Of a stretch of 20,176 nucleotides of DNA, positions 1-10,800 are shown piece by piece. The position numbers were made by a program, and so were the translations under genes. Position 1 is the stretch's first letter. Each line of letters opens with the position of its first letter. Where the stretch lies: positions 1 to 20,176 of the forward strand of contig NW_014040102.1 of NCBI RefSeq assembly GCF_001186125.1. The letters run 5' to 3'. The notes under the pieces are model-generated. The model saw only the letters and a program-made list of their open reading frames with translations, did not search any database and was not told where the DNA came from. This DNA comes from Sphaeroforma arctica JP610. Lineage: Eukaryota; Opisthokonta; Ichthyosporea; Ichthyophonida.

Positions 1-13
1 AGTATATATTATA

Positions 14-104
<91 letters not shown>
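1..104. repeat. TA microsatellite
   Basis: An almost pure (TA)n tract with two short interruptions occupies the left edge. The open frame that crosses it on the minus strand becomes a run of Ile-Tyr and is not a gene. Confidence 0.95.
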
Positions 105-722
105 CGCAATTGTGAGGGCACAATGAGCGACTTGTATGTAGATTCCCTCTTCAATCCATAGTGCCGTATAAAGACAAGGCAGATTCATATGTCGTACACG
201 CTTCACTTCCCTTCGCTTGTATGCCTTCATTTAGCAGTCCTTGAGTTTATTTTTATCGTAATAAATTACATGTATACTTTTAAAGACGTTGCAGTTTCTT
301 ATGGTATGCTATGAGATAATCGATTGGTAAGGACAGCAGCTCGATTCAGATAAGATGGGAGCCGGTTTTTAATTGCAAATGTACAGACCCATATCCAATA
401 TGAAGCCTCGCGTACACGTGTTTATTTGTGCAGATGTGCATAGCCTTATGTTTTCATTATGTACAATGTTAAAGTTATGTATAGTTTCTACTTCATGGGC
501 ATTTACCTATCTACTGATGATGCTTTCTTAGATAAAACAAAGGCGAAATGCTTTTCGATTTTTTTGCGCAAGCGCCATATACCACCGCTCAGCTCAATAC
601 AATTGAGGTCGTGAACGTTAACCCTTTTTCTACTTCATGGGTTCCTAATCGCTAGAAGTGGTATATATATATATTGAAAACCCCATAATACTGCTTTGTG
701 ACTTTTGGCCACCTCCACTTTC
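105..722. other. 3' flank of the RFX gene, no gene seen
   Basis: No convincing coding segment was found on either strand. On the minus strand AATAAA-type signals lie at 421-426 and about 246-251, so the RFX transcript may end in this stretch. A short TA run lies near 662-675. Confidence 0.5.
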
Positions 723-818
723 TTAAGCAGATATATTATCGGAGTCAGTGTTCGATCCGTTTACACCATGCGTGCTAGGTACTCTTTCTGTCGACAACTG
801 CCTGGCTTGCGAGGTTTC
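723..818 (-). CDS. RFX gene, probable last exon (31 residues)
   Basis: After a pyrimidine-containing acceptor (ATATATAG, exon from 818), phase 0 gives 31 codons and a TAA at 725-723. The peptide begins ETSQARQLSTERV and ends NTDSDNISA, matching the Ser/Thr/Asn/Gln style of the upstream protein. The implied intron, 819-997, is 179 bases with GTATGT...AG. No domain is present, so support is splice sites, phase and composition only. Confidence 0.6.
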   Translation of the reverse strand, partial: ETSQARQLSTERVPSTHGVNGSNTDSDNISA

Positions 819-3253
819 CTATATATGTGATAGAAGTAAGTTACACATCAGAATAGGGCGTTTTCGATTCGAAATAAAGTTGTGCATGCTTTATGAAACA
901 CATATATGTTCAATGAGACTTAAGTTTTCTGAACGACAACAGTGGACAAAATGCCATCAACTACAAAGCAACGAAGCACACACGCGCACATACATACCGA
1001 CAAATATTTGATCTGCTCTATAGCGAATGCCTGCGCCAACTGTGCTTGCGACATTTCCGGTTGACCGCTGTGAGCAGCCATCGTTAGTATAGCAAGCTTG
1101 GAAGGGGGTCCAGTGCCTTTACGACGGATACCGCAGTAGTGGTACTTAGACTGTCCACGTGTTCCCAGGCGTCTCGGTCTCACGGTAGGGAAAACCAGTT
1201 TCAGAATCTTACCGAAACTTGCCTGGCATGTGGAGTCGCCGTTGTCTGCCGTATCCCTTTGATATGCTTCGTACAGCTCACCCCGAATGATCGTGTCCTC
1301 AGTATATTCCGTGGGCTCGTAATTCTCCAGCAGCCACTTGCAAGTGACTGGGGACTTCGAGAGATCGCGTACGCTCTTCTGCGGCTGCACGGGTGCCACA
1401 TGGTACGGGCTGCCATACCCCGCCACAATCGCATACGGAACTGCCGATGACTGATAGCTATTACCTGAATCCACCGACGAGTGGCGTGTCAGCACGCGAC
1501 CTCCTCCGTGGCTCTTCATCTTCATGCCGGACTTCAGGGGCGAACCGAAGCTCGTCCCCACTTGCGCGGCACTCATCTGCTCCCAACTGCGGCTCTGATC
1601 GGCTGGTATAAAACTACTCCCCTGAACTGATATAGAGCGTGACGCCCACTGTTTGCGTATGTTGTTAGGCGCTATGGAAATTGGTGACGAAGCGTTGTTG
1701 AACATGTTCGCGGTAGCTGGATACAGATCTGTGCTTGATGCAGAGTGCTGCAATGGTTCTGTGATCCACTTTCCAGCTACTTGCATGTTTGACATATTAT
1801 GTGACATGTTATTGATGTCTACTGTATTGGCCGATTCTATGCTGTAGTGACGGGTCAGCCGAGTGTCGTCGCACCCGTAAATGGACGGCATGGAATATGA
1901 ACCGATGGCACCTTGCTGATAGTACCCTTGACCCATGTTTGGATTTTGAGGTCCTCTTTGAGCAATATCACCTTCCTGACTACTATATACATTGCTGTTC
2001 ACAGACCGCTTACGTTTCACCTTCAGCCCCACAGGAGCAGTCCTTTGTTGAGGCATTAGAGACTCCTTACTCTGCATCACCTCAGAAGAGTCTAGTACAC
2101 TGGTGTTAAATATATCGGTATTGACATCCGCTTCCATATGTACATTGCTGGATACTTGAAAACCATTAGCGCTCGGGCTGCATACGTCTGTGATAGAATT
2201 GTGGGGTGAATTACCCGAACCATTAATAGCCATTGAGTTGTGGGGTCCCATCATGGGATCAGCTACTTCGTTAGGAAGTTGTTGAGGATACGGGTGCCGG
2301 TGCATTTGCTCACCAGTTGGCATTGTTTGTGAATTCGCAATTGGCTGAGCAGTTAGATTTGAATACTGCTGCTGTTCTGGAATCCTTTCTGAATATTGGT
2401 CCACATTATCCATGAAAGTTTGTACCTGCAAATTTGCTGCGACACCTCCCTGTACCTGAGGACTCACTGATTGTTGCGAACCTAAACGTCGCTGGAAATT
2501 CAATGCTTTTTGTGAATTTATGCGTTGCTGTAGATCCATGGTTTGTTGTGTTTGCATGACCTGCTGTGTATACATGCTTTGTTGCTGAGCATTCACAGAC
2601 TGTTGACTATTCATGCGCTGTTGTACACCCATCATTTGCTGCCCACCCAATTTCAGATTTTGCTCTAGGCTTTCGGGCCTGGACTGTACAAGGTCGTCAC
2701 CTACAGCCTGAGAGTACATGTTGTTGAAATGTTGCTGTACCGTCATGGGTTGCTGTGTGTCTACGGATCGCGGTATGCACATTGAATGTTGTATACTCAC
2801 TGACCGCTGTAAAGTAATGTGCTTTTGGGCTATCATAAACTGCTTCGAGGCCATAGCCGACGCTGGCACTGCAGTCACAGACTGTTGCGTATACATAATC
2901 GGCTGTGTATCGTTTGACCGCTGCTGAACATATTGTTGTTGTGGTGTCATCTTCTGATTAATAGCCCTCGCAGCTTGATCAGCAATACTGTTGCTAGAGT
3001 TGTTTTCTACCTCATGTTGCTGTTCTACCAATTGCTGTTTATTCGGTAATCCATCTGTGACTTTCATATAGTTGGCGCGAAAGAGCTCTTGACTATTCAT
3101 GTTTGCCTGGTTCAGGTTTTCTGGATGTGAAATGAATAGGCCAGTAGACCTGGGTTCATCATAGCATCCCTCACTTACTGTAGTAGGTTGGAAATTGTGA
3201 TGGTTGCCTTGGTTGAGGACGGACGACTGCGTCCTAGAGAAATAGCCATTCAT
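723..3253 (-). CDS. RFX-family winged-helix transcription factor
   Basis: Predicted sequence-specific DNA-binding protein of the nucleus; RFX proteins bind X-box promoter elements. The model has a large exon (3253-998, residues 1-752) and a small last exon (818-723, 31 residues), 783 residues in total. Residues 1 to about 340 are rich in Gln, Met and Ser with many QQxM-like units; 340-630 are Ser/Asn-rich. The RFX DNA-binding domain is at about 638-721: it starts CKWLLENYEP, contains CQASFGKILKLVFP, and ends in the wing signature RRLGTRGQSKYHYCGIRRK. No RFX dimerisation domain is visible after it, so it may bind as a monomer or use the Q-rich part. A TAA lies in frame shortly upstream of the ATG at 3253, but an acceptor-like TTACAG ends at 3266, so a 5' intron is possible; splicing from an ATG|GTAACA at about 3400 would add a few residues. 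Domain call is firm; the ends are less so. Confidence 0.92.
998..3253 (-). CDS. RFX gene, large exon (residues 1-752)
   Basis: One open frame of 752 codons from the ATG at 3253 to a donor TCG|GTATGT at 998/997. The frame could run on to a stop near 920, but the added residues (VCMCACVLRC and onward) are Cys/Val-rich and unlike the rest. A canonical donor sits exactly where composition changes, so I end the exon here. Confidence 0.85.
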
Positions 3254-3265
3254 TCTTGTTTCAGT
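3254..3265 (-). other. Candidate 5' untranslated stub after an acceptor
   Basis: On the minus strand ATAATTACAG precedes ACTGAAACAAGA and the start ATG. It looks like a 3' splice site, so the first RFX exon may lie at about 3400-3500. Confidence 0.3.
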
Positions 3266-3380
3266 CTGTAATTATAAAAACTGTCACTTAACGTGTAGCC
3301 CCAAACCAAAGCGGGTGTGCTGACGTAGTCAATGTGATAATGAGAGCACTCTTTACTTCGCTCAATAAGTATATGTGACA

Positions 3381-3387
3381 ATTTATA
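3381..3387 (-). promoter_or_regulatory. TATA-like box upstream of the RFX gene
   Basis: The minus strand reads CGCTATAAATTG about 130 bases before the RFX start. A second TATATAA-like site is at about 3442-3448. In DNA this AT-rich the motif alone is weak evidence. Confidence 0.2.
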
Positions 3388-3454
3388 GCGTTGTTGTGTT
3401 ACCATGAAGATTCTGAAGTATGCTGCTATGCGCGGCGAATGTTATATAGTCTGT

Positions 3455-4140
3455 CGATATAGATTGCTTATGTCTCGTTCCCTTGTGGTGCTCGATTCGA
3501 GATATAATTATCATACACACTTGTCAGCACATTAGTACTCTGGAACGAAAAGAACGCTACTGTATAAATTTTAAACAAGTTTGTGATATTTCTCAAGGAT
3601 GAAATAGTCAATTTGTGTGATTTCAGGTGGTGTCCCTGGACTGTAAAGTTGCAATTCAGAACCCCTACTTCACTCTCCAGTATTCCTGTTCGAATTATCG
3701 TATAATCTACAATTCTACATACTGTAAAATAAGTAGTCCGTATTCACTTACTATTTGTAATATGCTTATGCATGCTCTGGATGAGTGTTTGCTTTATCCT
3801 TCATCCGCTACCGGTTAATCGGGTCTACATATTGTTGGTATTTATTTATTCTTGTTATCTACAGCACTTTGGCTTGTGATGTCTGATGGTTATCCTACTT
3901 ATCCAAAGCATTCCCGCGTTTTCAGTCCAATAGGATACGCCTGTGTGCAAAATGATATTTTTGTAAAACTATTTGTTTAAAAATTTCTCCACTTCGGCCA
4001 ATTCGAGGGATCGCTCGAAACTCCGAGCTGAGGGCCAGAGCCAGAATGATTATTGAATTGTTTCCATTCGACCAACAGATGTATTTTAAAAACCAATTAT
4101 TTATACTCAATATTCGCTTCCCAGTTCCTAGCTTCCCAGA
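3455..4140. other. Intergenic DNA, nothing recognised
   Basis: Only short open frames of up to about 90 codons occur, with no recognisable motif, no splice-consistent extension and no RNA gene that I could see. Confidence 0.5.
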
Positions 4141-4680
4141 CGGCAGTGAGGGCAGGGACACACAGTCACACGGACACACAGTCACACAATCACTCGCGGC
4201 GACATTTTGTAGGACATGTCGGTCGCAACATGGTGTCAGCAGGTCTGCTGGTGACTGTATCGTAGCCTACATACACATATCGAGACGACATGTCATACAT
4301 GTCGCGACTAGTTTTTTTTCAGGCGTGGATGTCGTTGTCGTATACCAACCCAGGGCCCTACTAGAGGCCTGGCCCCGAGCCTCTAGTCTGAGGCCCTGAA
4401 CTTCTGACGACTGACAAGAAGGGGCCAGAAATTCAGAATTCTGGTGTAGGCTTGATAGTCTGACAGTCTGACAGTCAGACAGGCCGACAGTCTGTCACTT
4501 AGTCGTCACAACAGGCTGACAGACGACAGTGCCTGTCACTCAGAGTCTCAGACACTTAAGAGTCTCAGTCTTGCAGACACTCAGATAGTTGACAGCCGGA
4601 CTTACCTCACTGTCCAGTCAGTGGCAGTCACTCCAGTCAGTCCAGTGTCATGACTCATGAGTCACAAAGTCATCATGAGT
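4140..4680. repeat. Cryptically simple CAGTC/GACAG island with hairpins
   Basis: Short words such as CAGTC, GTCTGACAG, GTCACAC and AGTCTCAG recur irregularly throughout, without a fixed period. Embedded palindromes include 4286-4304 (8-base arms, 3-base loop) and the GC-rich hairpin at 4351-4398. No reading frame of note. A similar word-rich tract with a GC-rich palindromic core occurs at 16800-17760, so both may be copies or relics of one non-coding repeat family; this is inference. Confidence 0.6.
4351..4398. repeat. Two-tier GC-rich hairpin
   Basis: Outer arms CAGGGCC (4351-4357) and GGCCCTG (4392-4398), inner arms ACTAGAGGC (4360-4368) and GCCTCTAGT (4379-4387), with a 10-base loop. All pairs in both arms are Watson-Crick. 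Confidence 0.8.
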
Positions 4681-4911
4681 GTTTGAATAAAACAATGCTT
4701 TTTTAAAATAGTATCTGATACGCCAATGAACTGTAACTATTTTCTTAGCAATCAGTGACGTATTGCCTCTCCTTTAGTAGAAGTAGACGAGAGATATAAT
4801 ATGTGAGAGTACTGTAAACACTAAAACTGGAAAGTGAATACAAATACAGATTTACTTTTTTGATTTGTTTTTTAAAAACAAATATATATATAAATACCGT
4901 GGCGGGGTATG

Positions 4912-4977
4912 TAGACGTACATAGTATTGTTTTTATAATCACTTTCTTACTAAAGCGAAGTAGGGTATGTACGTCTA
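4912..4977. repeat. 12-base inverted repeat
   Basis: TAGACGTACATA at 4912-4923 is repeated in inverse orientation as TATGTACGTCTA at 4966-4977, with a 42-base AT-rich spacer. Both arms follow a GGTATGTA-like sequence. Could be the remains of a small foldback element or chance. Confidence 0.55.
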
Positions 4978-4989
4978 TGTAATGGTTTA

Positions 4990-5835
4990 TACTTTTTCGA
5001 AATATAAATGTGCACGAGGAACCACCGAGCCACGCAGTATGTTTGACTGTTGTTCTGGGGTAAAAAAAAACAGAGACCTGCTTTTGGTCAGGAAAGCGAC
5101 TGAGTTTTGCTTTATACAATTCATAAAATTTGGTCGATGAATCTGGTACTCTGGAGTTGAGTTTCGCTTTTTTAAAAAGGAATGAGATGCCAATCTATAA
5201 TAATAGCACAAAGATTGCGGTATGCTCAACATGTGTGTACAAACCCCGTGGAGCCGTGCCTCGTTCCTTTACAGTCTCACTCACCTTTGGTAATCTGGGG
5301 TTCTGACACGGAAACCGGTCACATACCGCTACACGGATTGTGTACGAGCCACTTGTGGTATACTTTTAACATTTTACACGTTTACTCATTCTACTCGATT
5401 AGTTATCCAGCATAGGTATGCAACTTCATATGCACTTTTACAGCCTACTCAATGATACGAAGGTATTTTTTATCCGAGATTCGAGCCTTTCTTTGAGCGT
5501 TTGCCAATCTGGTTGTGCTTGCTATTGGAAGTTGGAAGATTAAGCTGCAGACCAGACCGGGTATGAACTTATCAATGTACATCTTTCACTTTCTGGAGTC
5601 TGCTTGTAATACCTCGTCAAAAGATCCCTTCCCCCCCACTTGCCCACTCGAACTGTTTTCATGCTATTGCCGTGACAATATCATTTGTCGCACAATTGTA
5701 CAGTACTATCACATGACAAGAAAGACTCACAGTTTTGTATCTCGCCTCTGCACTTGTGTGCATAGTACATATAGCAACGTATAAATTCTGCCTTGGCACA
5801 TCAGTTAAAAATTTACGGGCGTCCGCGTGCATTCG
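4990..5835. other. Intergenic DNA, nothing recognised
   Basis: Open frames here (up to 81-89 codons) have no recognisable motif and ordinary AT-rich composition. No RNA gene or repeat was identified. Confidence 0.45.
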
Positions 5836-6054
5836 TTACTCAACATGTTTAGCCTCTAGCCTCTCCGTGACATCGTTATAAGTTTTGGCTTTAGCACTGA
5901 AATCAAAGCATATTTGGAACGCGACGGCGTGACGCTGATGCTCAGCTTGATCAAATTGTGAGAACGGATGAGCATTGATAACACCCACGTATACTGATGC
6001 ATTATCATTTCTGCACAAGGTGGTGATCCAATTTCGTGCACTCAAAAAGTACTC
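5836..6054 (-). CDS. Possible alternative last exon of the Agd3-like gene
   Basis: After a good acceptor (pyrimidine tract then ATACACAG, exon from 6054) the minus strand stays open for 72 codons and ends with TAA at 5838-5836. The peptide starts EYFLSARNWITTL and looks protein-like (mixed charges, no low complexity), but I recognise no family. If exon 14 of the Agd3-like gene were cut at an internal GTATAC donor (exon end 6273), phase 0 would join the two and replace its last three residues with this tail, giving about 954 residues. The competing short form has its own stop at 6263-6261 and an AATAAA downstream. Either alternative 3' ends or a chance open frame. Confidence 0.4.
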   Translation of the reverse strand, partial: EYFLSARNWITTLCRNDNASVYVGVINAHPFSQFDQAEHQRHAVAFQICFDFSAKAKTYNDVTERLEAKHVE

Positions 6055-6199
6055 CTGTGTATATTTAAAGAAATATGAGATATGCTAATATACAACAAGG
6101 TACCTCCTTCACACTGCTAAATATTAGTCGCATCGAGCGCAACAGTAGTGATAGGCTCAAAAATAACAGCAGTTGCCAAGATGAAAAGCTAAATTACAA

Positions 6200-6205
6200 T
6201 TTATT
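6200..6205 (-). terminator. Polyadenylation signal AATAAA
   Basis: AATAAA on the minus strand about 55 bases beyond the short-form stop codon of the Agd3-like gene, a usual spacing for 3' end formation. Confidence 0.5.
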
Positions 6206-6260
6206 CTACATCATATCAACTAAATTACTAAACCCTATATCTTCACCGTCCGCCCTCGCA

Positions 6261-6540
6261 CTACGCGTATACTATTTCGGCCATATTTGGAACTTTACTG
6301 GCATTCCAGGTGTCACAAATTGGTGACAGTGTGGTGTTCGGGTGTGCGGTGTGAGTCCAGAATCCGTTGACTTTAAACATTGAGTCGGTCGTAGCAGTGC
6401 CATTCTTGTTTACGTTCTCATCAGGACCGTATAATGTTATGATTTCAGACTCATCAAAGTGCAAGTTGGATGTCTGGGTGATGGTTACAACGCGCTCGCA
6501 CGTGTCGTTGCCGTGTACTTTGATGTTAAAGGGAGTGCCG
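6261..6540 (-). CDS. Agd3-like exon 14: C-terminus and stop (793-885)
   Basis: Acceptor TCTACAG|CGG. Beta-rich, heavily sequon-bearing peptide ([46 protein letters not shown]) ending MAEIVYA and TAG at 6263-6261. Two Cys could pair. An internal GTATAC at 6272-6267 could act as a donor to a further exon. Confidence 0.83.
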
Positions 6541-7806
6541 CTGTAGAAAAGTATCGGCGAATATATACCGTTAGTATTTGGAATATTAACTACACATTAA
6601 CACATGTCGAGCCAAGCCTTAATACATATCTCAAATATATATATCAATATCTATATACATCTATATATATATAATATAAATAAAGAAGCTCACCTCTCAT
6701 CGAATTCGATAGTGCCCTCCAGATCGCAACTCTCGCGGATTGCTCGGACACGGTACATTCGCGAGAGATCGTCGAACTTGTACGAAACGAACGGTAGTCC
6801 CGAGACAAAGCGCATGGTATCCTCCACAGCATTCTGCGTAAAGACACCGACTATGGGTACCCATGCTCCTCTGTACTCCATACCAGCTACGTTAGCCTGT
6901 GGGTGTGTTTGGATATGCGAGGGTTTAGTAATTGAAAAGCAGTGTCAACGAATCATTGCGCCAGTGCTAGCGCGTGGACAGGATACGTCTGTGATTCTAA
7001 ACGGGCAGTGGTACTATGCATGGGTGTGTGGCCACTTGAGGTGTACAGAAGGGTGTGTGGTCGGTTCGTAGCACCTAAAACCTAAAGAGAATTGGTTGTC
7101 CAAAGATTAGCATGTCGTGAATCAATGCGTGTTAAAAACAAGTTAGAGGCAGAGCAGGAGAGCCAGTATTACCGAGTGTTTGGCAAGTAGGTACTGCCAG
7201 GTACACGGATACGTTTATCAACCAGAGGGTCTATTATATGCAAACATAGGACATACTCTACACATATACGTAAGCATACACATGCCTGGTGAAACATGTA
7301 GGGATATGTAACTGTAGAACATACTCTACACATACGCAAGCGTACATCCACACAGACTAGCTTGACATACCTGGTGAAACATGTAGGGATCCCATCGCAG
7401 CTGGATGAGCGGGAGTGTAGCTGCCTTGCCCTCACGGACGAGCATGTACTCGGCAGTGACGTTCCCATCGGCACACTCGGAGGGTCTGCCGTACAGAATC
7501 TGGTAACACGCACCTGCATTGTAGTATCCCTCGAGACACGACGTGGTGTTGCAATTGTATGCGACGTTGGGGCTCCATCTGTGGGAGACGGCGAGGAAAA
7601 ACCATGGTTTTAGTTGTGTGGTTGTTGTGTTCTAGTAATTTAGGGGGCTAAGCGTGTGGGTTGAGGATTTAAAGTGATACGGTTGACAGTGTTAAACCAA
7701 GCCGTGAGTTTGGATATGCCTCAGCACGCGGGTGTTTCATAGATGAGCTCCGAGCTTGAGGTGCTACGTACAGGTATATAATCCGACTTTATGTCCTGAA
7801 TTCGAA

Positions 7807-7844
<38 letters not shown>

Positions 7845-10800
7845 TATATATATATACAAATATACATATGCATATATATACATATGCACATATATATATA
7901 TATATATGGCAAATACCAATATATCATGCGCAGTTATCCATATGCCACATGCAACACATCTGATAGTTATCCAAATGCCATTAAGATCTGTACTAGAAGT
8001 AAGAGGTAGTTGACCTGTAGGACAAAACTAATTGATAACCGCAACGGGAATGCCGTTTTGAGCTCTATTGGTGACGAGAGGAGTAGGTGAACGAAAACAC
8101 TTCGTCCGATTGCCAATACGTTGAGTTCGTCAGAAAAGTATACATATGGACCGAAACGTGAACTGGATTGTTAGACTGAACGTATTCATCAACATACAAT
8201 AAACCATACACTACACGTGCATGGTTTACGTTAGCGCGGACACAGATGCACAATGCATAAACGAGTGTTTATGTGCACGGACAATGCTCTTACCGGGGCA
8301 CTATAATGACACCGTCCACTCCATACTCGGCTTCTGTGGAGATGATTGCGTGGTAGACGTTTGGGTTGTTGAGCTCAGGCCTATGAACACAAACAACAGA
8401 GGGTTATCTCGATTAGGAACGTATCTCTGCGAGGGCTGAGGGCATACACCGTGGAAAGATACATAGGCCAGTAGTGGTAACGAGAACGTCTGACGGATAC
8501 GCTTATGAATAGGTGATGCATGGTTGCCAATCATATATACGACGTTTGTTAATATAAATATGAAGTGAAAATGGATTCAGATGGTACATACTCTATCTCA
8601 GTTTAACACGCGTGCATGTGTTGTTATCGAACTAGCTATCAATATCCCCACACCTGAACAGGTGAGATACACAGACCGATAAATATTTCTGACACAGACA
8701 GTGTGTGGCAGTGCCTGTGAGATCGAGTTTAGTATTGCCACCTGCAGGGAGACATTAGCGAATTGGTTGTCCGTATGTACACTCGTTCACATTAGAAGCA
8801 TCTTCACTCAGGCCAATTAGTAGTACATATGCACACTCGTGCGCATTTTTAAGCACACTCACGCACGTCTCACACACCCTCAGCCTTGATCTATTGAAAC
8901 CGACTAGCTTGCACTTGCTAAGATAACAGTACACTAAGGAAATTTGAATCGTATCAGAGTGCGAGTGAACAATCCCGATCCACACAACGCACCTATGAAT
9001 CAACCATGCTTATCAATGATCGGGTTGGTTGACGTACGTCACATATGCATACATTTGCATATATATTCACAGATCTACATAAACATGCATACGTTTACAT
9101 ATACATATACAAAAATGGGTCTACATATACATATACATGCACGTGTCTACATATACATACACTTGCATAAGTCTACAAATACATATACATGCATGGATCC
9201 CCAATGAATCAGACTGATGTGCCTACCTTGAGTTGTCGCCGACGACATTGGTGATATTCCATCGCACTAGCGCATTAAAAAATTCGACATTCTTTAGATA
9301 CGGCTTCCGCGTCGGATCACGTATAGTGTTGTAATCGTAACTGCAGATGACATAGACAGACACCCAGAATGGACACGGATGAGAAGGTAAAGTAATACAA
9401 GTGCAGTAGGAGTATACACATAGACCACATGGAATGTTATCATCGTAGCTGCAGACATAGATGCCCAGAATGGACACGGATGAGAAGGAAAAGCAATACA
9501 AGTGAGTAGGAGTATGCACATAGAACCACATGGAATGTTCTCATCGTAGCTGCAGATGGATGGCGGGTGGGTGCAACCGTTCTCATAGTCTCGCGCTAAA
9601 GCGCATTGATAGCAAATAGCACAGATGTGCCTCCGGAATACGAACAATTGCAGCATATTACAATATCCAACTCTGTCGATACTATGTACAAGTGCTGATA
9701 CAATACACATTCTGATGATATGACACACCAAAAGAAAGTGAAATACAATACTCTGATGATATAGCGCACCAATAGGAAGTACAGTACACTACTCTGTTGT
9801 TGACACAACATACCAATAGCAAGTACAATAACGCCAAACTGTATACACAATCTACCGCTAATGTATACCCCCTCCTCTTCCTCCTTTTGTAACCTAATAA
9901 TCAAACACAACCCTTAAATCTATTGATAGATTACACCATAATGCTAATGCATGCACTCACCTGGCGGGCCACAGTCCGGAGATCTCAGGAGTGATGAGGG
10001 TGTGAGGCGAGTAGTTGTTCTCCATCAATTCCGGTCGGTTGTTCAGAAACTCGCCTGAGTGGTTTGTGAGAAATGTACGAATAATTAAACCCCAGCTCTT
10101 GTACCCATGTGTCTGTGTATATGCGTATATATGCTTGCAAGAGGCGCATACGTATATTTCAGTGGACACTCTCCACCCATTCTGAGAAATGAACTGGTTG
10201 AAAACCAGCCCTTGCACCCATGTGTCTTGTGTATATGCATGTATGTGTATATATGTTTGCAAGAGGCGCATACGTATATTTCAGTGAACACTCTCCACCC
10301 ATTCTGAGAAATGAACTGGTTGAAAACCAGCTCTTGTGCCCATGTGTCTGTGTATATACGTATACGTGTATATTTGTTTGCAAATAGCGCATACGCATAT
10401 TTCAGTGGACACTCTCCACCCATTCTGAGAAATAAACTGGTTGAAAACCAGCTCTTGTACCCATGTGTCTGTGTATATGCGTGTATATATGTTTGCAAGA
10501 GGCGCATATGTCAATTTCAGTGCATGCTCGCTATCAATTCCGAATGGTGCATATGCAACTCACCCGTGTGGTGTGTGTGAGGAACGATGATTCACACAAG
10601 TCGCTTTGTGTAAACGTGTACAGGCCCCATATTGTCTTAGATGTGTACGTGCCTATGTAGTGATTATCTATCCCACTGTTCACAATTTGGTCGGTTTACC
10701 CTTAGAAACATGCATATTCCCCCTGAATGACATACACAACTTTCCCCAGCACATATACGTACACACACACACAATATAGAAATCTATATATATAAACACA

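Noticed and set aside
740-760. tRNA B-box-like GTTCGATCC
   Set aside because: No matching A-box or cloverleaf upstream, and it falls within the predicted RFX last exon.
748-1011. 87-codon plus-strand open frame
   Set aside because: It lies opposite the end of the RFX gene and its predicted last exon, and its peptide has no domain or splice support.
4225-4250. Primer-binding-site-like string next to a possible LTR end
   Set aside because: Only a weak resemblance to a tRNA-primed site; no paired long repeats and no element genes nearby, so no retroelement fossil can be supported.
4745-5119. 124-codon minus-strand open frame
   Set aside because: It lacks a true ATG at its start, is Tyr/Ile/Ser/Lys-rich by base composition, and has no recognisable motif.
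10085-10514. Long overlapping open frames with repeated NQFISQNGW-like peptides
   Set aside because: They are translations of the intron 8 minisatellite in shifting frames, between two well-supported exons.
10092-10545. CRISPR-like array
   Set aside because: Whole units repeat without unique spacers, in a spliced eukaryotic gene; it is a minisatellite.
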